Part shown: positions 1 to 12,409 of the stretch, in pieces | Layout: the number at the start of each line of letters is the position of its first letter | Numbering within the stretch: position 1 is the stretch's first letter | Assembly: GCF_026230105.1 (NCBI RefSeq) | Contig: NC_079478.1 | Span: 26,551,653-26,615,652, forward strand | Length of the DNA stretch: 64,000 nucleotides | Direction of reading: 5' to 3' | From: Diorhabda sublineata | Lineage: Eukaryota; Arthropoda; Insecta; Coleoptera; Chrysomelidae | The notes under the pieces: model-generated | What the model was told of the DNA's origin: nothing | Databases searched by the model: none | Seen by the model: the letters and a program-made list of their open reading frames with translations, nothing else | Position numbers and translations under genes: made by a program

Positions 1-2780
1 TTCTTGTTCAAAAAAATGTTTCAAATCCTTGTCGGATTGATGTAAGGTACTAGTTTCTCTTGATAAAATCCTTTCAGCTAGTGCACAAGTAGATAATTAA
101 TTTTTGTAGACAATTTGTACAAAAACTACCTAACATTACATTAGCGTTGCACAAAATCCCAAACATTTTATTGAGAACCACTGGTTGTACCTATTAAGCT
201 ATTTTTTAATTTCCTCTTTACATAATCCAAGGAAAAAGCTTTTTCATATACTTTCTCAAAAAGTGTGGACTTTTTACTATTTTTGAGAATTTCTTCATTT
301 GCAAATTTGCCCACCAACTTGAATGAACTAATATAACCAATGTCAATTTGAATATAATTCGACTCTCACAGAAAATTCGAAAATATGGGAAGGGCTATTT
401 TTCAATCAATTTGCATTGGAGTGTAAGCACAATTAGAAGAATAGTAAAGGCATAACCCGTATCACCTTAAAAATGAGTTGAGAAATGAGGAATTAAAAAA
501 AACTCAAGCCTCAAAAGACGGAATCCTTATACGATCAATATGTTGTATGGTGTTGAAACTTGCAGCTATAAGAATTAGTAGAACACAGAAAATTTGGGTT
601 TGAAAAGATAGAGGGGCTCTGGTCAAAAATTATTATTAAAAACCCAACAGATTTAATTACATTTGTATCAAATCTTATTTAAAAATAACATTTATAATTC
701 TTGAATAATGTCGATTATTACTTATTACAGATTTCGCATCAATTTTTGTGGTTGCTTTGGCACTTAGAGGCACTACATTGAATAAAAAATTGAAGCAAAA
801 CTCATAGCTCACTGATTATTTTCCAGGTATTTATCTATAGAAAAAAATCATAATGAATCTGTAGAGGTTTTTCCATAATAATTATTACCTAATTAGGGCA
901 TTCAGGAACACTTTATTCCATAAAAAAGAAGAATTATTCGGAGCTCATTGACTTTTTTCCCTAAATCATCCCCAGACATTTATTGATAGAAAAATGGATC
1001 CCACAGAATCCAAATATAGTGGTTGTTTCATAATAATTATCACCTGCTCAGAGGCTTAGGGTATGCTCCAAGCAAGTTGATTCTTTCCCTGATTAATTCT
1101 AAGGAGTGTATTCATAAAAAAAATTATATTAAGAATATATTAAAGCGCACATACTGTTAATTAAATAGTTTCCCGACAAAAAAGTCAAAAAGCTTGATCG
1201 ATTTGTTTTTGATTTAAAAGTTAGACAACTATCGATCAAGCGCTCAATTTGTATTGCATTGTATTGAAAAGCGAATACAAACATATAAAGTTGTGTTTTA
1301 ACGTTTTTGGGTGCTCTCAAAATAACGGGACCTGCCTTCATAGATGATGTCCAAATGATCATATTTGTTTGTCCAGACTGCTAATTCCTAGCGGTTCTAC
1401 TGAAACACAGACTGATGAAAGAAGCGACCGTAGTGCACCTCCAATTGTGTTTGGCATTCCTCAAAACCATACTATGAGAGCCATAGTCCTCAATTGACGT
1501 TCCAGCAGTAGCTGGGAACCCAAGAAGAATAACCTCTAGAAAAGCGCCGCTGCCTACGACGCAGGAGCCACAAGGCACTCCTGTGCACCGTTCCGTCCGC
1601 ACCAAAAAAAGCCCAGGTTACGTCAAAGACTATATCTAATGAAGATCTGTTGTATCTACAGTTATTGTAGCAGTCCTGATTCTAATCAAGCAATCAATCT
1701 TTCATTAATTCTGACACTGTCATATTATTGTTATTCGATCTATTTTCAGGAAAGTCGTTCACATAACCAACATATTTTCTAATTAATTTTCTATAACACC
1801 TTTACTCTGGAACTCGTGTAATTAGTAATTAGTTGAAATTAATACCATAAAGTAAGACCCCCAATTTCTTGAGTCCAATTAAACTTCTCAAATAACGTAA
1901 AAAAAGATACAACCATTTAGTCCGTAAAAAAGATATATTTCCACATTCTAAAAGTAATAAAAAATAATAGGGTTTCTTCCGTTCATTTAGAACCATTTAG
2001 AAAAATATGGCAAATAATACGGACTTATACAACTAATATATGCATATATTTATATTTCTAAATATGACGAAAAGTTATAACAAACGTTATATTTTTTATA
2101 ACTATAGGTAGGTATCAAATTAATATGGTATCTCAACTGATATTCGTACCTATTCAATCCAATTATTCTTTTCGCAGTCACAACATAAAAATCTAGATTA
2201 AGTTGGATATTCCAGTGAAGAAAATAATTGTGATTAGGTTGTGTATTTAGTTGAGGTTTGAACTCTCAATTTTTTATGAGTAATAAAAGGTTTTCAAAAC
2301 GGAACATAGAGGAAAGCTCAGAAAAAACTTATAGATAGGATTCCTAACCTATTCATAATATATATGTACCTACTATAAGTACCTACAAATTTGTGAAGAA
2401 CCTTTAGTTTGTAAGATTTCCATGAATATTAGAAGTGAAAATTTACCGTTTTGCTATACGACTTCTCTTCATTTTAAGTAATTAAAATTATATCGCACCT
2501 TTTGATACCTACGGATTTTACCAGATTTCTCCCGAATTGCCATAAAGTGGTATCGTGTAATAGATCAAGAACCAGTCATCTTCCATACCTACTGAAAATT
2601 AATAGCCACTTCTGGCGGCCCCGTGCAGCCGGGGTAGACTACCCAAAATGAAATGTAAGAAATAAGTTTTATTTTAGTTGAAATAGAAATTGTTTATTTA
2701 TTTTTTATATATAGCCTTCCATCAACAATTAGAAGAGATGTAAATGGTCTGGCAAAAATTCCATGAAGACAAAATAATGT
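1..2780. other. no recognisable gene
   Basis: AT-rich sequence with no coding region I can support. Two minus-strand open frames, at 1129-1362 and 1381-1605, match no family I recognise and lack splice or start context. A short GC-rich patch at 2610-2645 stands out from its surroundings, but I cannot assign it. Confidence 0.5.
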
Positions 2781-2815
2781 CGAAAGTAATTTTATGTCTT
2801 TAGCTCAAGCATATC

Positions 2816-3406
2816 TTAATTCTTCACACACCTTTCTATAGGTTTTTTCCATTGATCGAAGCAGTGCTGGAAGACTTCTTTGGTGAGTGCCTTTAGGAGC
2901 TCTGTCGCTTTTTGCTTTATAGCTTCCATCGACTCAAATCGGGTCCCTTTCAAAGTAGATTTTTTCCTAACCTTTCGAACCTTTCAAGGAAATCTGAGCA
3001 GACCCGTTGACGCAAGAGCATTTGGTCAGGAGTCAGATTTTTTGGCACCAACTTCGCACAGTCTTTTGTCATGTGTAATTCATCGTGTAAATTCTGTTTA
3101 ACCATCTCTTTATCGGCGTTTACAGCCTTGATAATCATCCAGATGCTCAATCGACAATCTGCAAGCACATTTTGCTTGGGTCTGGTTACTGCTTCCGGAG
3201 TTGAAACAGTCACAGGGTGACCTGGGCGCTGGTCATCTTCAGTGCTCTCTTGGCCCTCACTAAAGCGCTTACACCTCTCAAAAACGTACGGGATAGAGAT
3301 TGGTCCCCATAGGCTTCTTGCAACAATTTATAGCACTCAGTCGGAGTTTTTCCAAATTAACGAGAAATTTGATATTGATACGTTGCTCCTGTTTTTCGTC
3401 ACACAT
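2816..3406 (-). pseudogene. internally deleted mariner (DD34D) transposase
   Basis: This is a remnant of a Tc1/mariner transposase. Reading on the minus strand from the ATG at 3406, it starts with the mariner N-terminal helix-turn-helix region (start MCDEKQEQR, then KTPTECYKLLQEAYGDQ), needs one frame change near 3290, and continues with DCRLSIWMI and CAKLVPKNLTPDQ. After residue pattern FERLGKNLL it jumps directly to the family's C-terminus (RFESMEAIKQKATELL, then FQHCFDQWKKPIERC) and a stop at 2816. The whole catalytic core with the three aspartates is missing, so it is a non-autonomous internal-deletion copy. Terminal inverted repeats were not resolved. Confidence 0.85.
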
Positions 3407-4520
3407 GGTTTTCGGCACGAGAAAAAAATACGTTCGTTTCAAACCGCTACTTCACAAATACTATGTATAATAGTGATGAAAACGTGTTTTGGAACGTGCA
3501 TAGACAAGATATCTAAGATACCCAACGCACTACTCGTTTGTTACCTCACCCGTCTAGGGCACCCTCTAGGTACACAGTGTCTTTATTTAATAGCCAGATC
3601 TCGTATCTTTTTAAATTTGTAATTTTCTATTGATTCCGAAATATAGAGGGTGGTGCATATCCAAATTACATAAATCGGTTTATGCGGTGTATAAACCACA
3701 AGATATTCTTTTATCGATACTTTTTACCTAGATTGTACATTAGTATCATTCTAACCAATAATTTATAATGATATGCTCCTTTGTGATGACGAACAAACAA
3801 ACTTTCACCATTACTGTTATTTAATTTCATGTACTTTCGCTGGATATTGTTTTTGTCGACTTTTTTGACGAAAATTGCGGCGTTTTTAGTAAATTAAAAT
3901 TCACTTTGAGTTTTCTTGGAATTGTTCTTATTGATCGATCATAAAATGATCAGAAATGTTACAGAGACAAGATCAACCTTGATTGTATATTATAAGCAAA
4001 CAGATATGACAATATAATCATGAAAATAAGTAAATATGTTGATGGATGCTCCATAAGTTAAAAGTTTAATGAAATAACTGACAGAAATTCAATTACTATT
4101 TGGGATAAGTTCAATTGCATTTCCTTACTATGTGAGGTTTATGAAGTCCTATCTTTTCATATAAATAAATGTTTATTCTTCTATTCAAACTAGAATTGCT
4201 ACCAATAGAATAGACTTGTCAATTTCATAAGCTATTCCTTGTTGTTACTTCGAAAACATTTATCAAGAGAGCCCTGTACACGGTCAAATTATTTGTCAAA
4301 TTTTTATTTGACATGCGTGTTTTTTTAACCCTATCATTGTGATCTGATAATTATCATGATCAATAAACAATTTCGTTCTATTCTACCATAGGTGTCTGTA
4401 AATTATGGGTCTTACTCATTAGAAGCTCCTACAATTATGATAACTACAATTATTATTGTTTACACTAACACTAATATGTAAAATTCCGCCCTTTGCTCTG
4501 CTTTTAAAATAAGCACTTAT
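3407..4520. other. no recognisable gene
   Basis: AT-rich spacer between two transposon remnants. I see no open frame with family similarity and no structured repeat. Confidence 0.45.
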
Positions 4521-4524
4521 ATAA

Positions 4525-5515
4525 CTAACTCAAAAAGCTTCGTCCTCTTCAGTCTTCTCTCTAGGTTCGTGTTGTCGAGAAGCCGAATTGCCTCGATATT
4601 CACATGTTTCAATAGTCGTGTTCGTGACTGACTCATTGCGAATTTAGTGGATACCTGCCTTAATGTGTCTATCTCTAGTGAAGATCGCTATTTCGAAAGT
4701 ACCATGGTGAATCAATAACGATTCTTAGCACTTTATTTTCAAATTTTCGGATTATTTAGGTGTTGCTTTCGCTGGCATAGTTGAATCCCGTAGATTCATA
4801 CCGATTTCAGGATTTGTTCATATACAAACAAACCAATATATTTTCTTGTATCTTTTACCTAGTTCTTCTAGTTTTTTAAGTGGGGTGTCTAGTGTTAGCC
4901 ATCAAGTGTTAGTCCCAGATATTTTGCTGTAAGTATTAGCATATGGTACCTGTTCATGGTGTATTCGTACTGTTACATATTGCTCCTTTTATATATGAAA
5001 TTTAGATGTACCAAATTTTTCTTGTTTAAACTCGATTCTTTGGTCCAATAATTAATTTTCTTAAATGTCTGTAGCTGCTGCTTCTTTGTGGGAATCGTCT
5101 ACGGTGAAAATAGCTGTGTCGTCTACAAACGTGGCAATCGTGTGGCATTTAATTTAGGGATGTCACTGGTGTATAAGAGGTAAATGACCGACCCAAGAAC
5201 ACTACCTTGTGGTACACCCGCGTTGATTAAGGCAAGAGTTTATTCAGCTTGCATTTGTGCCCTTCATGCCAAACTATGTCAAATGCTTGAGCCACGTCTA
5301 AGAAAACAGAAGAGCAGACTTTTTGTAATTGTGATTGTTCTATGAGATCGGTTATTCTGTGTACTTGATCTATGGTGGAGTGGTTTGCCCTGAACTCCAA
5401 CTAATGTAAAGTTATTAGTTTTCTTTATTCAAGTATATGGCTTAATCTAATTAGCAGTATTTTTTCCAATAGCTTTGATATTATTGGTAATGGTGATATT
5501 GATCTGTATGAAGAT
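4525..5515 (-). pseudogene. jockey-like non-LTR retrotransposon, RT remnant
   Basis: On the minus strand, decayed reverse-transcriptase motifs appear in the correct order. A block like SYRSISPLPIISKLLEKIL lies near 5500, FRANHSTIDQVHRITDLIEQ near 5390, FLDVAQAFDIVWHEG near 5290, and GVPQGSVLGSVIYLLYTSDIP near 5200. The typical C-terminal block HVNIEAIRLLDNTNLERRL lies near 4590. The order finger, palm A, palm B and C-terminal tail matches jockey-clade LINEs. Stops and frameshifts are frequent, so the copy is dead. The AADD box region is degraded. Confidence 0.8.
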
Positions 5516-6289
5516 ACTAAGTTTGGTGGTTATTCTTGCAGGTGTATTTGTCAAAATTTCTGAAAGTGTACAAGCTTCTTTAACATGTTTTACAAACAAT
5601 GTGAATGTTTAATGTCATTTCCTGGAACTTTTAATGACGGTACTCTTGACAAATCTGTTTCATAATACATTATATAACGGTTACTGTAAAATGGGACTTC
5701 AGTTATTACATTGAAACCATGGAGAATATAACTGCCATGACTGCCAACGGAAATATTGGAAATATTTCTGAAAAAGAACTTTTTCTGCAATTTATCTTAT
5801 ATCGTATATCGTCATATACTGATGATATGAGAAAGAAAATCGGAAGACTACATGGATAAAAATAGAAGTTTCTATGCAATTTAAAAAAATGAAGGAATAA
5901 TTGAAAGGGTCTCGCTGCATCATTACTGAAGATGTTAAAAAAGTAATTAATTTATCATTGTACTATTCTTAGTTTTGGCTTGTTATAAAAACGAGTTGTT
6001 CATGAATACAGTTTTCATTTTATACTGATTTTTGTACACTGTTATTGTAAATTAGTAAATGTTGTAAGAACGGACTGCTGTTTGTAAATCGATATACGGA
6101 ACATATCATTAATAGGTTATGGGCCCAGTTGACAACTAGTTTTTGTAAAAGTTTGCAGAAAATAGAAAGTCGGTTAAAGTTGACTTTACATTCGACCGGA
6201 TATTTTAAGTTGGATTTCACAGACACGAAAGCGTTAAAAATTGAAGGGAGACAACTGGACAGTATAGAAATTTCAAGTTCAGGTAACAC

Positions 6290-6670
6290 TGGAGTCTAAA
6301 GGGTATTTTGAAATTGTGGAAGGCATAAAATAAAGAACAAGTTCTCTAAGTAAAAGGAATGGGAGAGTAAAGACACAAAGGCACAAGAAATCATCGTGTC
6401 ATCAAACCTCTACTGTCATCAAGACATCTTCTGAAATGTGGACTATTTATGAACACCAATCGTAGGTTAGTGTCCATTTGTTGATGCAATGATTTTGCAG
6501 TTTACAATTCAGGAAGGTAATGCTGTAGATTTTGTATCACAGTGAGAAGAGATTAGAGGCTCATTGAAGTATTTTGGGGAAGAAATAAGTGACAAGATGA
6601 TAATGACAAAAGTTTTGATGTTTCTACCAGAAAGTGTAAAGCATTCCGTGACAGCGCGAGAGTAAACTTC
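6290..6670 (+). pseudogene. Ty1/copia gag (UBN2-type) fragment
   Basis: Reading on the plus strand with frame changes gives gag-like pieces in order: ESKDTKAQEIIVSSNLY, then TSSEMWTIYEHQS, then a short gap, then DFVSQ-EEIRGSLKYFGEEISDKMIMTKVLMFLPESVKH. These correspond to the copia gag polyprotein region where KDAKAQ, CKTAKEMW and EDISDQRIMTKIL-like motifs follow each other. No protease, integrase or RT follows, and no LTR was seen. It is a short relic. Confidence 0.65.
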
Positions 6671-6861
6671 TAGGTCATCCCAGAACAAAACCAACCAAAC
6701 ATTTGATTGTTTTTACCTAGCCCATTATTGAGCTCAACGATTTCCTCTCTGTCTCCCTCGCTCTCTCTGGTTTCGATTAATAGTTTTACCTCGTAACTGT
6801 TGACATTGAACTACAAATATCAATTGGTGTTCAATAAGACAAATACACTGTCATTAATATT

Positions 6862-7597
6862 CATATTACATACGAACGCGTTCATCATATAGTTCATATC
6901 AATTTGGACATGAGAAAAATTGCTGCAGAATGGATTCCCAAATGTTTGAATGTTGACCAAAAGCGTGCAAGGATAGAAGCATCACGTTCGATCTGTGCTC
7001 GATTTGAAAACGATGTAGACTTCTTAAACTGAATTGTTACTATGGATGAGACTTGGGTACATTTCTACGATCCAGAAACAAAGCAACAATCGATGGAGTG
7101 ACGACAGTCTGGTTTTCCAAGACCTAAGAAGTTTGGTGTCCAAAAATCTACTGGTAAAGTTCTTGCTTCAATTTTATGAGATTGCCATGGAGTAATCATG
7201 ATTGATTTTTTGGATAAGGGTAGAACAATAACTGGAGGTTACTATTCGATATTACTGACCACTCTACGAGAAAAAATTTAAGAAGGAAGATGCGGAAAGC
7301 TATTCAAAGGTGTTTTGTTTTTGGAGGACAACGCCCCTGCACACAAATCTCATGTTGCCATGTAAAAAATTCGTGATTTAGGGTTTGAATTACTAGAACA
7401 CGTCCATTATTTACCAGATTTGGCTTTGTCCGACTATCATCTCTTTTCTCAGATGAAAAAAAAGTTTGAAAGATCGTAAATTTTTTTCCAACGATGAGGT
7501 AATTAAAGCTGTGGAGGTCTGGTTTGCAGAGCAAAAAGAAACATTGCAGGTTCGATGTAATAAATGTATCCAATTAAGAGGAGAATATCTTGAGTAA
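6862..7597 (+). pseudogene. mariner (DD34D) transposase, 5'-truncated and full of stops
   Basis: The frame opens inside the protein at ERVHHIVHINLDMRKIAAEWIP and runs to the family's end (KCIQLRGEYLE) and a stop at 7595-7597. The first catalytic block TMDETWVHFYDPETK lies near 7045, the second, FLEDNAPAHKSH, near 7325, and the third, YLPDLALSDYHLF, near 7415. In-frame stops at several places and a frameshift near 7470 inactivate it, and a short deletion lies after AEQKE. The N-terminal DNA-binding domain is absent. It differs enough from the 2.8-3.4 kb copy to be a separate insertion. Confidence 0.9.
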
Positions 7598-7599
7598 TA

Positions 7600-9370
7600 A
7601 AAAGTACCAAGCGTGATAAAAAATGAGATACATTCTTTTAGAACAATATTGAATACTATACAATTTGAATTAGTCTCCTTCAAAGTATTGTTCAGTCCCG
7701 TTAACAATCAAACTTAGGAAAAAACTTAATGTCACTGCTTTGTTCATGATGTTTCTCAGTAATGGTTTTCTTTTTTTTTAAACAAAACTTTATTTCAATA
7801 AAGATTCGAAATACTGCTCTAAACAAATTGAAAGAGATACGATATACAAATCATGAAGCTGAACGAAAATATAGAAGTTCTAGTTTTAAATAAAACAAAT
7901 TGTATAGTATTATAAAATAATCGCTTGATTATGGTAAATGTAACTAAACGTTACGGTTTACAAGATCGACATTCGATAAAAACTGCAAAAACTGCAGGTC
8001 TCTAAGGTCAAATGAGTTAAAAACTCGTTTTAACATATGAATGTAAAGACGTACTAGTTAAAGTAGATGCTCAAATGAAAATTCATTTTTCATCTTTTTC
8101 AATCACATGTTGTGGGTAGAATTGGAGTTCAAAAAAAGTATATTTTCTTTCAAAGTCTGCTTACTGCTAACTACAAACACGTGGTATATCAAAAGTCCTA
8201 AATTGTAGTTAATAATTTCTGGCACAAAACTTTTTTGTTTGGATGGTTTTACATGGAAAATATTGGTATATGAATTACACAGTGTTTTGGTGATAGAAAC
8301 GTTCGTTTGAGAAATTTGGCAAAGGTGTTTTTAGTTGATTGACGAAAGTATTCAAACTTGTGGGTCTAATATGGAATCACTAATTAGATATTTTCAAATA
8401 ACAAGCGTTTGATTGAGCTACAAACCGTTCTCAAAATATTAACAATAAATTGCTGTTACTTAGTGAAGTCCACAAATATCTAAGATGAGTTAGACATAAA
8501 ATAACTCAATACAACTCCAATGAGTGTTAAACACACAAGTACTAGAAAATAACGGCGACTATTTGATTATTTGAATTACTTAGTTGGAATGTATTTCAAA
8601 TCTGAACTATTAGACGAATCCACCGTGTTGCATTCCAAGTAATTCTGTTATAGTTATTGGAAACTAATATTCTCAAGATTATTAATTATATTTTTCAATG
8701 AATTTCAATCCATAATATGGTTTAAAAATTGATTGAGTTCAATAATTTTTGATAGTTTGGTTTTATACATATTTATATATTTGAAATGCTTCTTTTCAAA
8801 TTGTCTTCTTTACCTTTCAAAGTATTTTCGATTTTTATTTAATTTTTACATACAATTTTTCCTTATGAAAATTAATGTTAGTCAAGTATATATGAGCCAT
8901 TATAATCCTTGACCTTTTGCTTTTGTTTGGTTAGGTCACAAAGCACTCAGTGTGGTTTGGTTGTTGCCCAGCGCATTAGCGTTGCCTTCACAGACTTTAT
9001 TTCAACCTATTCCGATCAGTTACAAGATTTTTCAGTATAAGACCAGCCAGAGATTGGCAAATCTTTTACAAATTCCTACTACAGACATATTCAAACCATT
9101 TGTTCACGGTATGATCTGTTACAACATCATTGCCGTACACAATACAAATTTCTTAGCATGTTGTTATACATTATAGAAATTTGTATAGTGAATAAGCATC
9201 ACATAACATATTCAAACTCTTTATAGAAATGTAACGTAAAATTTCTACTACCAAACGAGTATTAAGTTGGTTCAATTGAGCTTATGTTTCTCTATATATT
9301 CCCCCCATCAACATATACCGTAAAAATCGGAAAATTCTTTTTAGATAACTTATTAATTCAGAGGAATTAC
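7600..9370. other. no recognisable gene
   Basis: AT-rich spacer. A plus-strand open frame at 8952-9176 lacks family resemblance. I saw no second exon for the orphan coding exon that follows. Confidence 0.4.
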
Positions 9371-9374
9371 TTAC

Positions 9375-9513
9375 CAAAGCTTCTTTTTCTGCTTTCAGTA
9401 CCATATTTTCAATTTCCGTTGCGGTCATACGTTTCTTTCCAAATGGTTTTGATGGATGATTGGTATGATCCCATGGATCAGCGTCGTTATCATCGGGACT
9501 CTTGTGGAACAGT
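9375..9513 (-). CDS. orphan internal coding exon of an unidentified gene
   Basis: A 139-nt minus-strand segment is bounded by a good acceptor (ending TGGTGTTTCAG just above 9513) and a consensus donor (GTAAGT at 9374-9369). After one base that completes a split codon, one frame is fully open for 46 codons: it begins LFHKSPDDNDADPWDHTNHP and ends ATEIENMVLKAEKEAL, exactly at a codon boundary. The other two frames are closed. The composition is balanced, hydrophilic and charged, unlike the low-complexity shadows nearby. I do not recognise the protein. Flanking exons must lie outside what I can identify. It may be the only non-Osiris host gene in the left part of the window. Confidence 0.6.
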
Positions 9514-9519
9514 CTGAAA

Positions 9520-10640
9520 CACCAGTTAAATATTAGACATTTACTCTTGTTAGTGTATCATGTAAAAATATCATTCACAGGGTGCGTATACAATGCAAAT
9601 AATATTCTAACACGTGATATTTCATTAAATTTAAATTATAACTACTCTTAACATACACACATACATTTAAAACTCGTTTTCTACTAATAAGATGATTGAA
9701 ATGGAATGTTCTATTAGTCACGATGTGAAGGAAGTCTATTTCTAATCACAACAACAGTAGACAGATTAACAAATTATTTTTATAAGCAATCACTACCTTG
9801 AAGTGCTAGTTTCTATTTATAAGAAGTGTCTTTAATACATAACAAGTTTCTAAACATTCATGTACTCCTGCTTACATTTCCTGTGCTGTCTGTAACAAGT
9901 ATACAAGAATATTTATAACGTATCTAAATATTCTTATTCCAAATGTTTGGACGTATACTCGACATTCGCTGTAAAAATAAAATCGTTATAATTATTAAGA
10001 GAGTGTTGATTATCTGAAAATTAAGTCATTGAAGAAAGTAAGGAAACAAAATTTCTCATACATACAATCGACTTTTACATAAACTCAATAAAATACTTTC
10101 ATTGTTTCCGATCAATTAATGCAAAGCTCCGAAGATAAGTCCATAGAGAAGAATTTGTAATGACTGAAACATGCCGACCGTAACATACAATTTTACTGAT
10201 TGACCTAATATCATGAAACGGAAGGGTTCGTTTGAAAACTTGGAATCTCTAAATACAAGAAATGAATTGATGTCTCACACAGTTATAACACTAACACTGT
10301 TTAGAAGAAGTTTTAACATCTGTATTGAATATCGAGGAAAGGACACCGGTTATGATAAGAGAAGTGGATAATTAACCGTCATAGGTTTGAGAAATCTGAT
10401 CTGGTAACTTTCAATCGAGTTCAAAGGGAATGGAAACAATTTTTAACCCAGTAGGTTTTGAATTAATTTATAAATTCAACTATACATGGAAACATTTATT
10501 TGGTAATCCTAAGGATAAAGTAGCAGATTTAGAAAAAAATTGGTATATATGAAATTAGCTGTTATTCACTGTGATAAGAAGTATGTTGTGTAGATGATAG
10601 GGAAAAACTGTCTGTTACAAACAGGCCACTCTATAATTTA
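9520..10640. other. no recognisable gene
   Basis: AT-rich sequence following the orphan exon's acceptor. It may be intron of that gene. No coding similarity was seen. Confidence 0.4.
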
Positions 10641-10734
10641 GTAGTTAAGGAATAAATGTGAAGATTAACGCCGAGAAGGTTTTTCCGCAGGGGGGAGGAT
10701 TTAGTATAAAACAGGTAAATCAAGTTGATAGGTT

Positions 10735-10852
10735 TTTGTTTACCTCAGTCTCTGAAGACGATAACTTGGTTATCGAAACCCTATTCAGTCAGTGTAATTA
10801 TGAGTGTTGGTGTAGTGGTGGTGTAAACAGTGTGTCCAACATGAATTCTTTA
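10735..10852 (+). repeat. dispersed hairpin-bearing repeat, copy 1
   Basis: This copy holds the block TCTCTGAAGACGATAACTTG followed by GTTATCGAAAC, then CAGTGTAATTATGAGTGTTG and GTGTAGTGGTGGTGTAAACA, ending AACATGAATTC. The GATAAC...GTTATC pair forms a short perfect hairpin. Related sequence occurs near 24.8, 35.1-35.4 and 41.7 kb. The neighbouring DD41D element starts within a few bases of its right end. The family is not identified; an adjacent LINE tail at the 35-kb copy suggests it may be retroelement-derived. Confidence 0.7.
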
Positions 10853-10856
10853 TATA

Positions 10857-12405
10857 CAGTGCTTTTCAGATAAAAGTATCCACCTTTAATAACTTTTGTA
10901 ATACTGGTATTTAGAAAAAATCCAAAAACACGTCAATTTATGTTGGAAGGGGCAAGCATTATGGCTTATTTAAACTAACTGGAAAAGCCACCCCCTCACC
11001 CCTAGCAGCATCCCCTTTATTTTTTTAAATTACTTTTCATATTTTTTATGTAAAATTTGGATACTCCTCTTTGAGCTGATTTCAAAAATGTATAATACTT
11101 GTAGGTTAAAGTGGTTAGTTTATGAGATAAACAATTTTTCTTTTAAGAGCACAAATTTTACTTATTATTTACTTTCATCTTATTTGCCTGAACTAAAATG
11201 GGTTGTACAACAGTTCAAACTCTTTAATCTTCTTAACTGTGCTATTTATTATGAAGTTACAATAAGTGTTCAAAATGAGTACCATTCAGTTCCATACAAT
11301 GGTATAATCTATTTTGAAATGCCTCTCTGACATTGCTTAATACGGCTGGATTTAATTGTCGACATTCATTTTCTATCCTCTCTCGTAAATCATCCAGAGA
11401 TTCTGGTTGGGTAGCATAAACTTTTGTTTTTAAATACCCCCATAAAAAGAAGTCTAGGGGTGTTAAATCCGGTGACCTAGGTGGCCACTCCATCATCTGC
11501 CCCCTTCTACCTATCTAACGAGCGGGGAATGTTTCATTTAAAAATTGTCGGACAGGCATAGCATAGTGTGGGGGAGCTCCGTCTTGTTGAAATACCAGTA
11601 AATCTTCGGAAAGGTTATCATCATTTTCTATTATTGTTGTAATACGTGGGTCAACCCCTTCCCTGAGTAACTCAAGATATGATTCACCATTTAAATTTCC
11701 GTTGATGAAGAAAGGTCCGACAATGTGGTCACCTAGGATACCACACCAAACGTTTAACTTTTGGGGATGTTGTGTATGGAATTCACGCATAATATGTGGA
11801 TCACTTTCAGCCCAATATCTACAATTATGCCTACTTACTAAGCCATTTAATGACCATGAGCATTCATCAGGAAAGCAAATATTGTTTAACAATTGTGGAT
11901 TGTTATTGATAATTTGCGTCATTGATTCGCAAAACTCTAGACGACGATCAAAATCATCTTCATTCAACTCGTGCACCAACTTAACTTTGTATGGGTGGTA
12001 CTTGAATTTATGTAGAACTCGGAAAACTGTAGAAGATGAAACACCGATCGCTGTACTTGTTGTACAACCCATTTTAGTACAGGCAAATAAGGTGAAAGTA
12101 AATAATAAGTAAAATTTGTGCTCTTAAAAGAAAAATTGTTTATCTCATAAACTAACCACTTTAACCTACAAGTATTATACATTTTTGAAATCAGCTCAAA
12201 GAGGAGTATCCAAATTTTACATAAAAAATATGAAGAGTAATTTAAAAAAATAAAGGGGATGCTGCTAGGGGTGGCTTTTCCAGTTAGTTTAAATAAGCCA
12301 TAATGCTTGCCCCTTCCAACATAAATTGACGTGTTTTTGGATTTTTTCTAAATACCAGTATTACAAAAGTTATTAAAGGTGGATACTTTTATCTGAAAAG
12401 CACTG
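10857..12405 (-). mobile_element. DD41D-type (rosa-like) Tc1/mariner element with ~350-bp inverted ends
   Basis: The element is flanked by TA on both sides (10855-10856 and 12406-12407). Its ends are long inverted repeats: left arm 10857-11212 and right arm about 12059-12405. They match almost base for base over the outer part and differ by a few substitutions and small indels. Both begin CAGTGCTTTTCAGATAAAAG. Between them lies a transposase on the minus strand. The long arms are unusual for this group, whose intact relative at 54.3 kb has about 29-bp ends. The right arm lies where the transposase N-terminus should be. Confidence 0.9.
11257..12072 (-). pseudogene. DD41D-like transposase, N-terminally replaced, one in-frame stop
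   Basis: Translation from 12072 gives VSSSTVFRVLHKFKYHPYK, the catalytic first block FPDECSWSL, RYWAESDPHIM, LNVWCGILGDHIVGPFF, the second block FQQDGAPPHYA, and after an in-frame TAG at about 11517 (probably once TGG) the third block WPPRSPDLTPLDFFLWGYLK, ending at 11257. About 42 residues separate the second and third aspartates, close to DD41D spacing. Roughly the first 95 residues of the family (DUF4817/HTH DNA-binding part) are absent. The present start MGCTT lies inside the inverted-repeat arm. With no DNA-binding domain and a stop, it should be inactive. Confidence 0.85.
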
Positions 12406-12409
12406 TATT

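Noticed and set aside
2610..2645. GC-rich patch with a CCCCG...CGGGG inverted pair, considered as a terminator or structured RNA
   Set aside because: Only a few base pairs, no neighbouring gene, and no second copy in the window.
6020..6289. 89-codon minus-strand frame
   Set aside because: Lies antisense next to the copia gag remnant and shows no protein family features.
11702..12112. 136-codon plus-strand frame opposite the DD41D-like transposase
   Set aside because: Antisense shadow of the transposase coding sequence, which has clear catalytic motifs on the minus strand.
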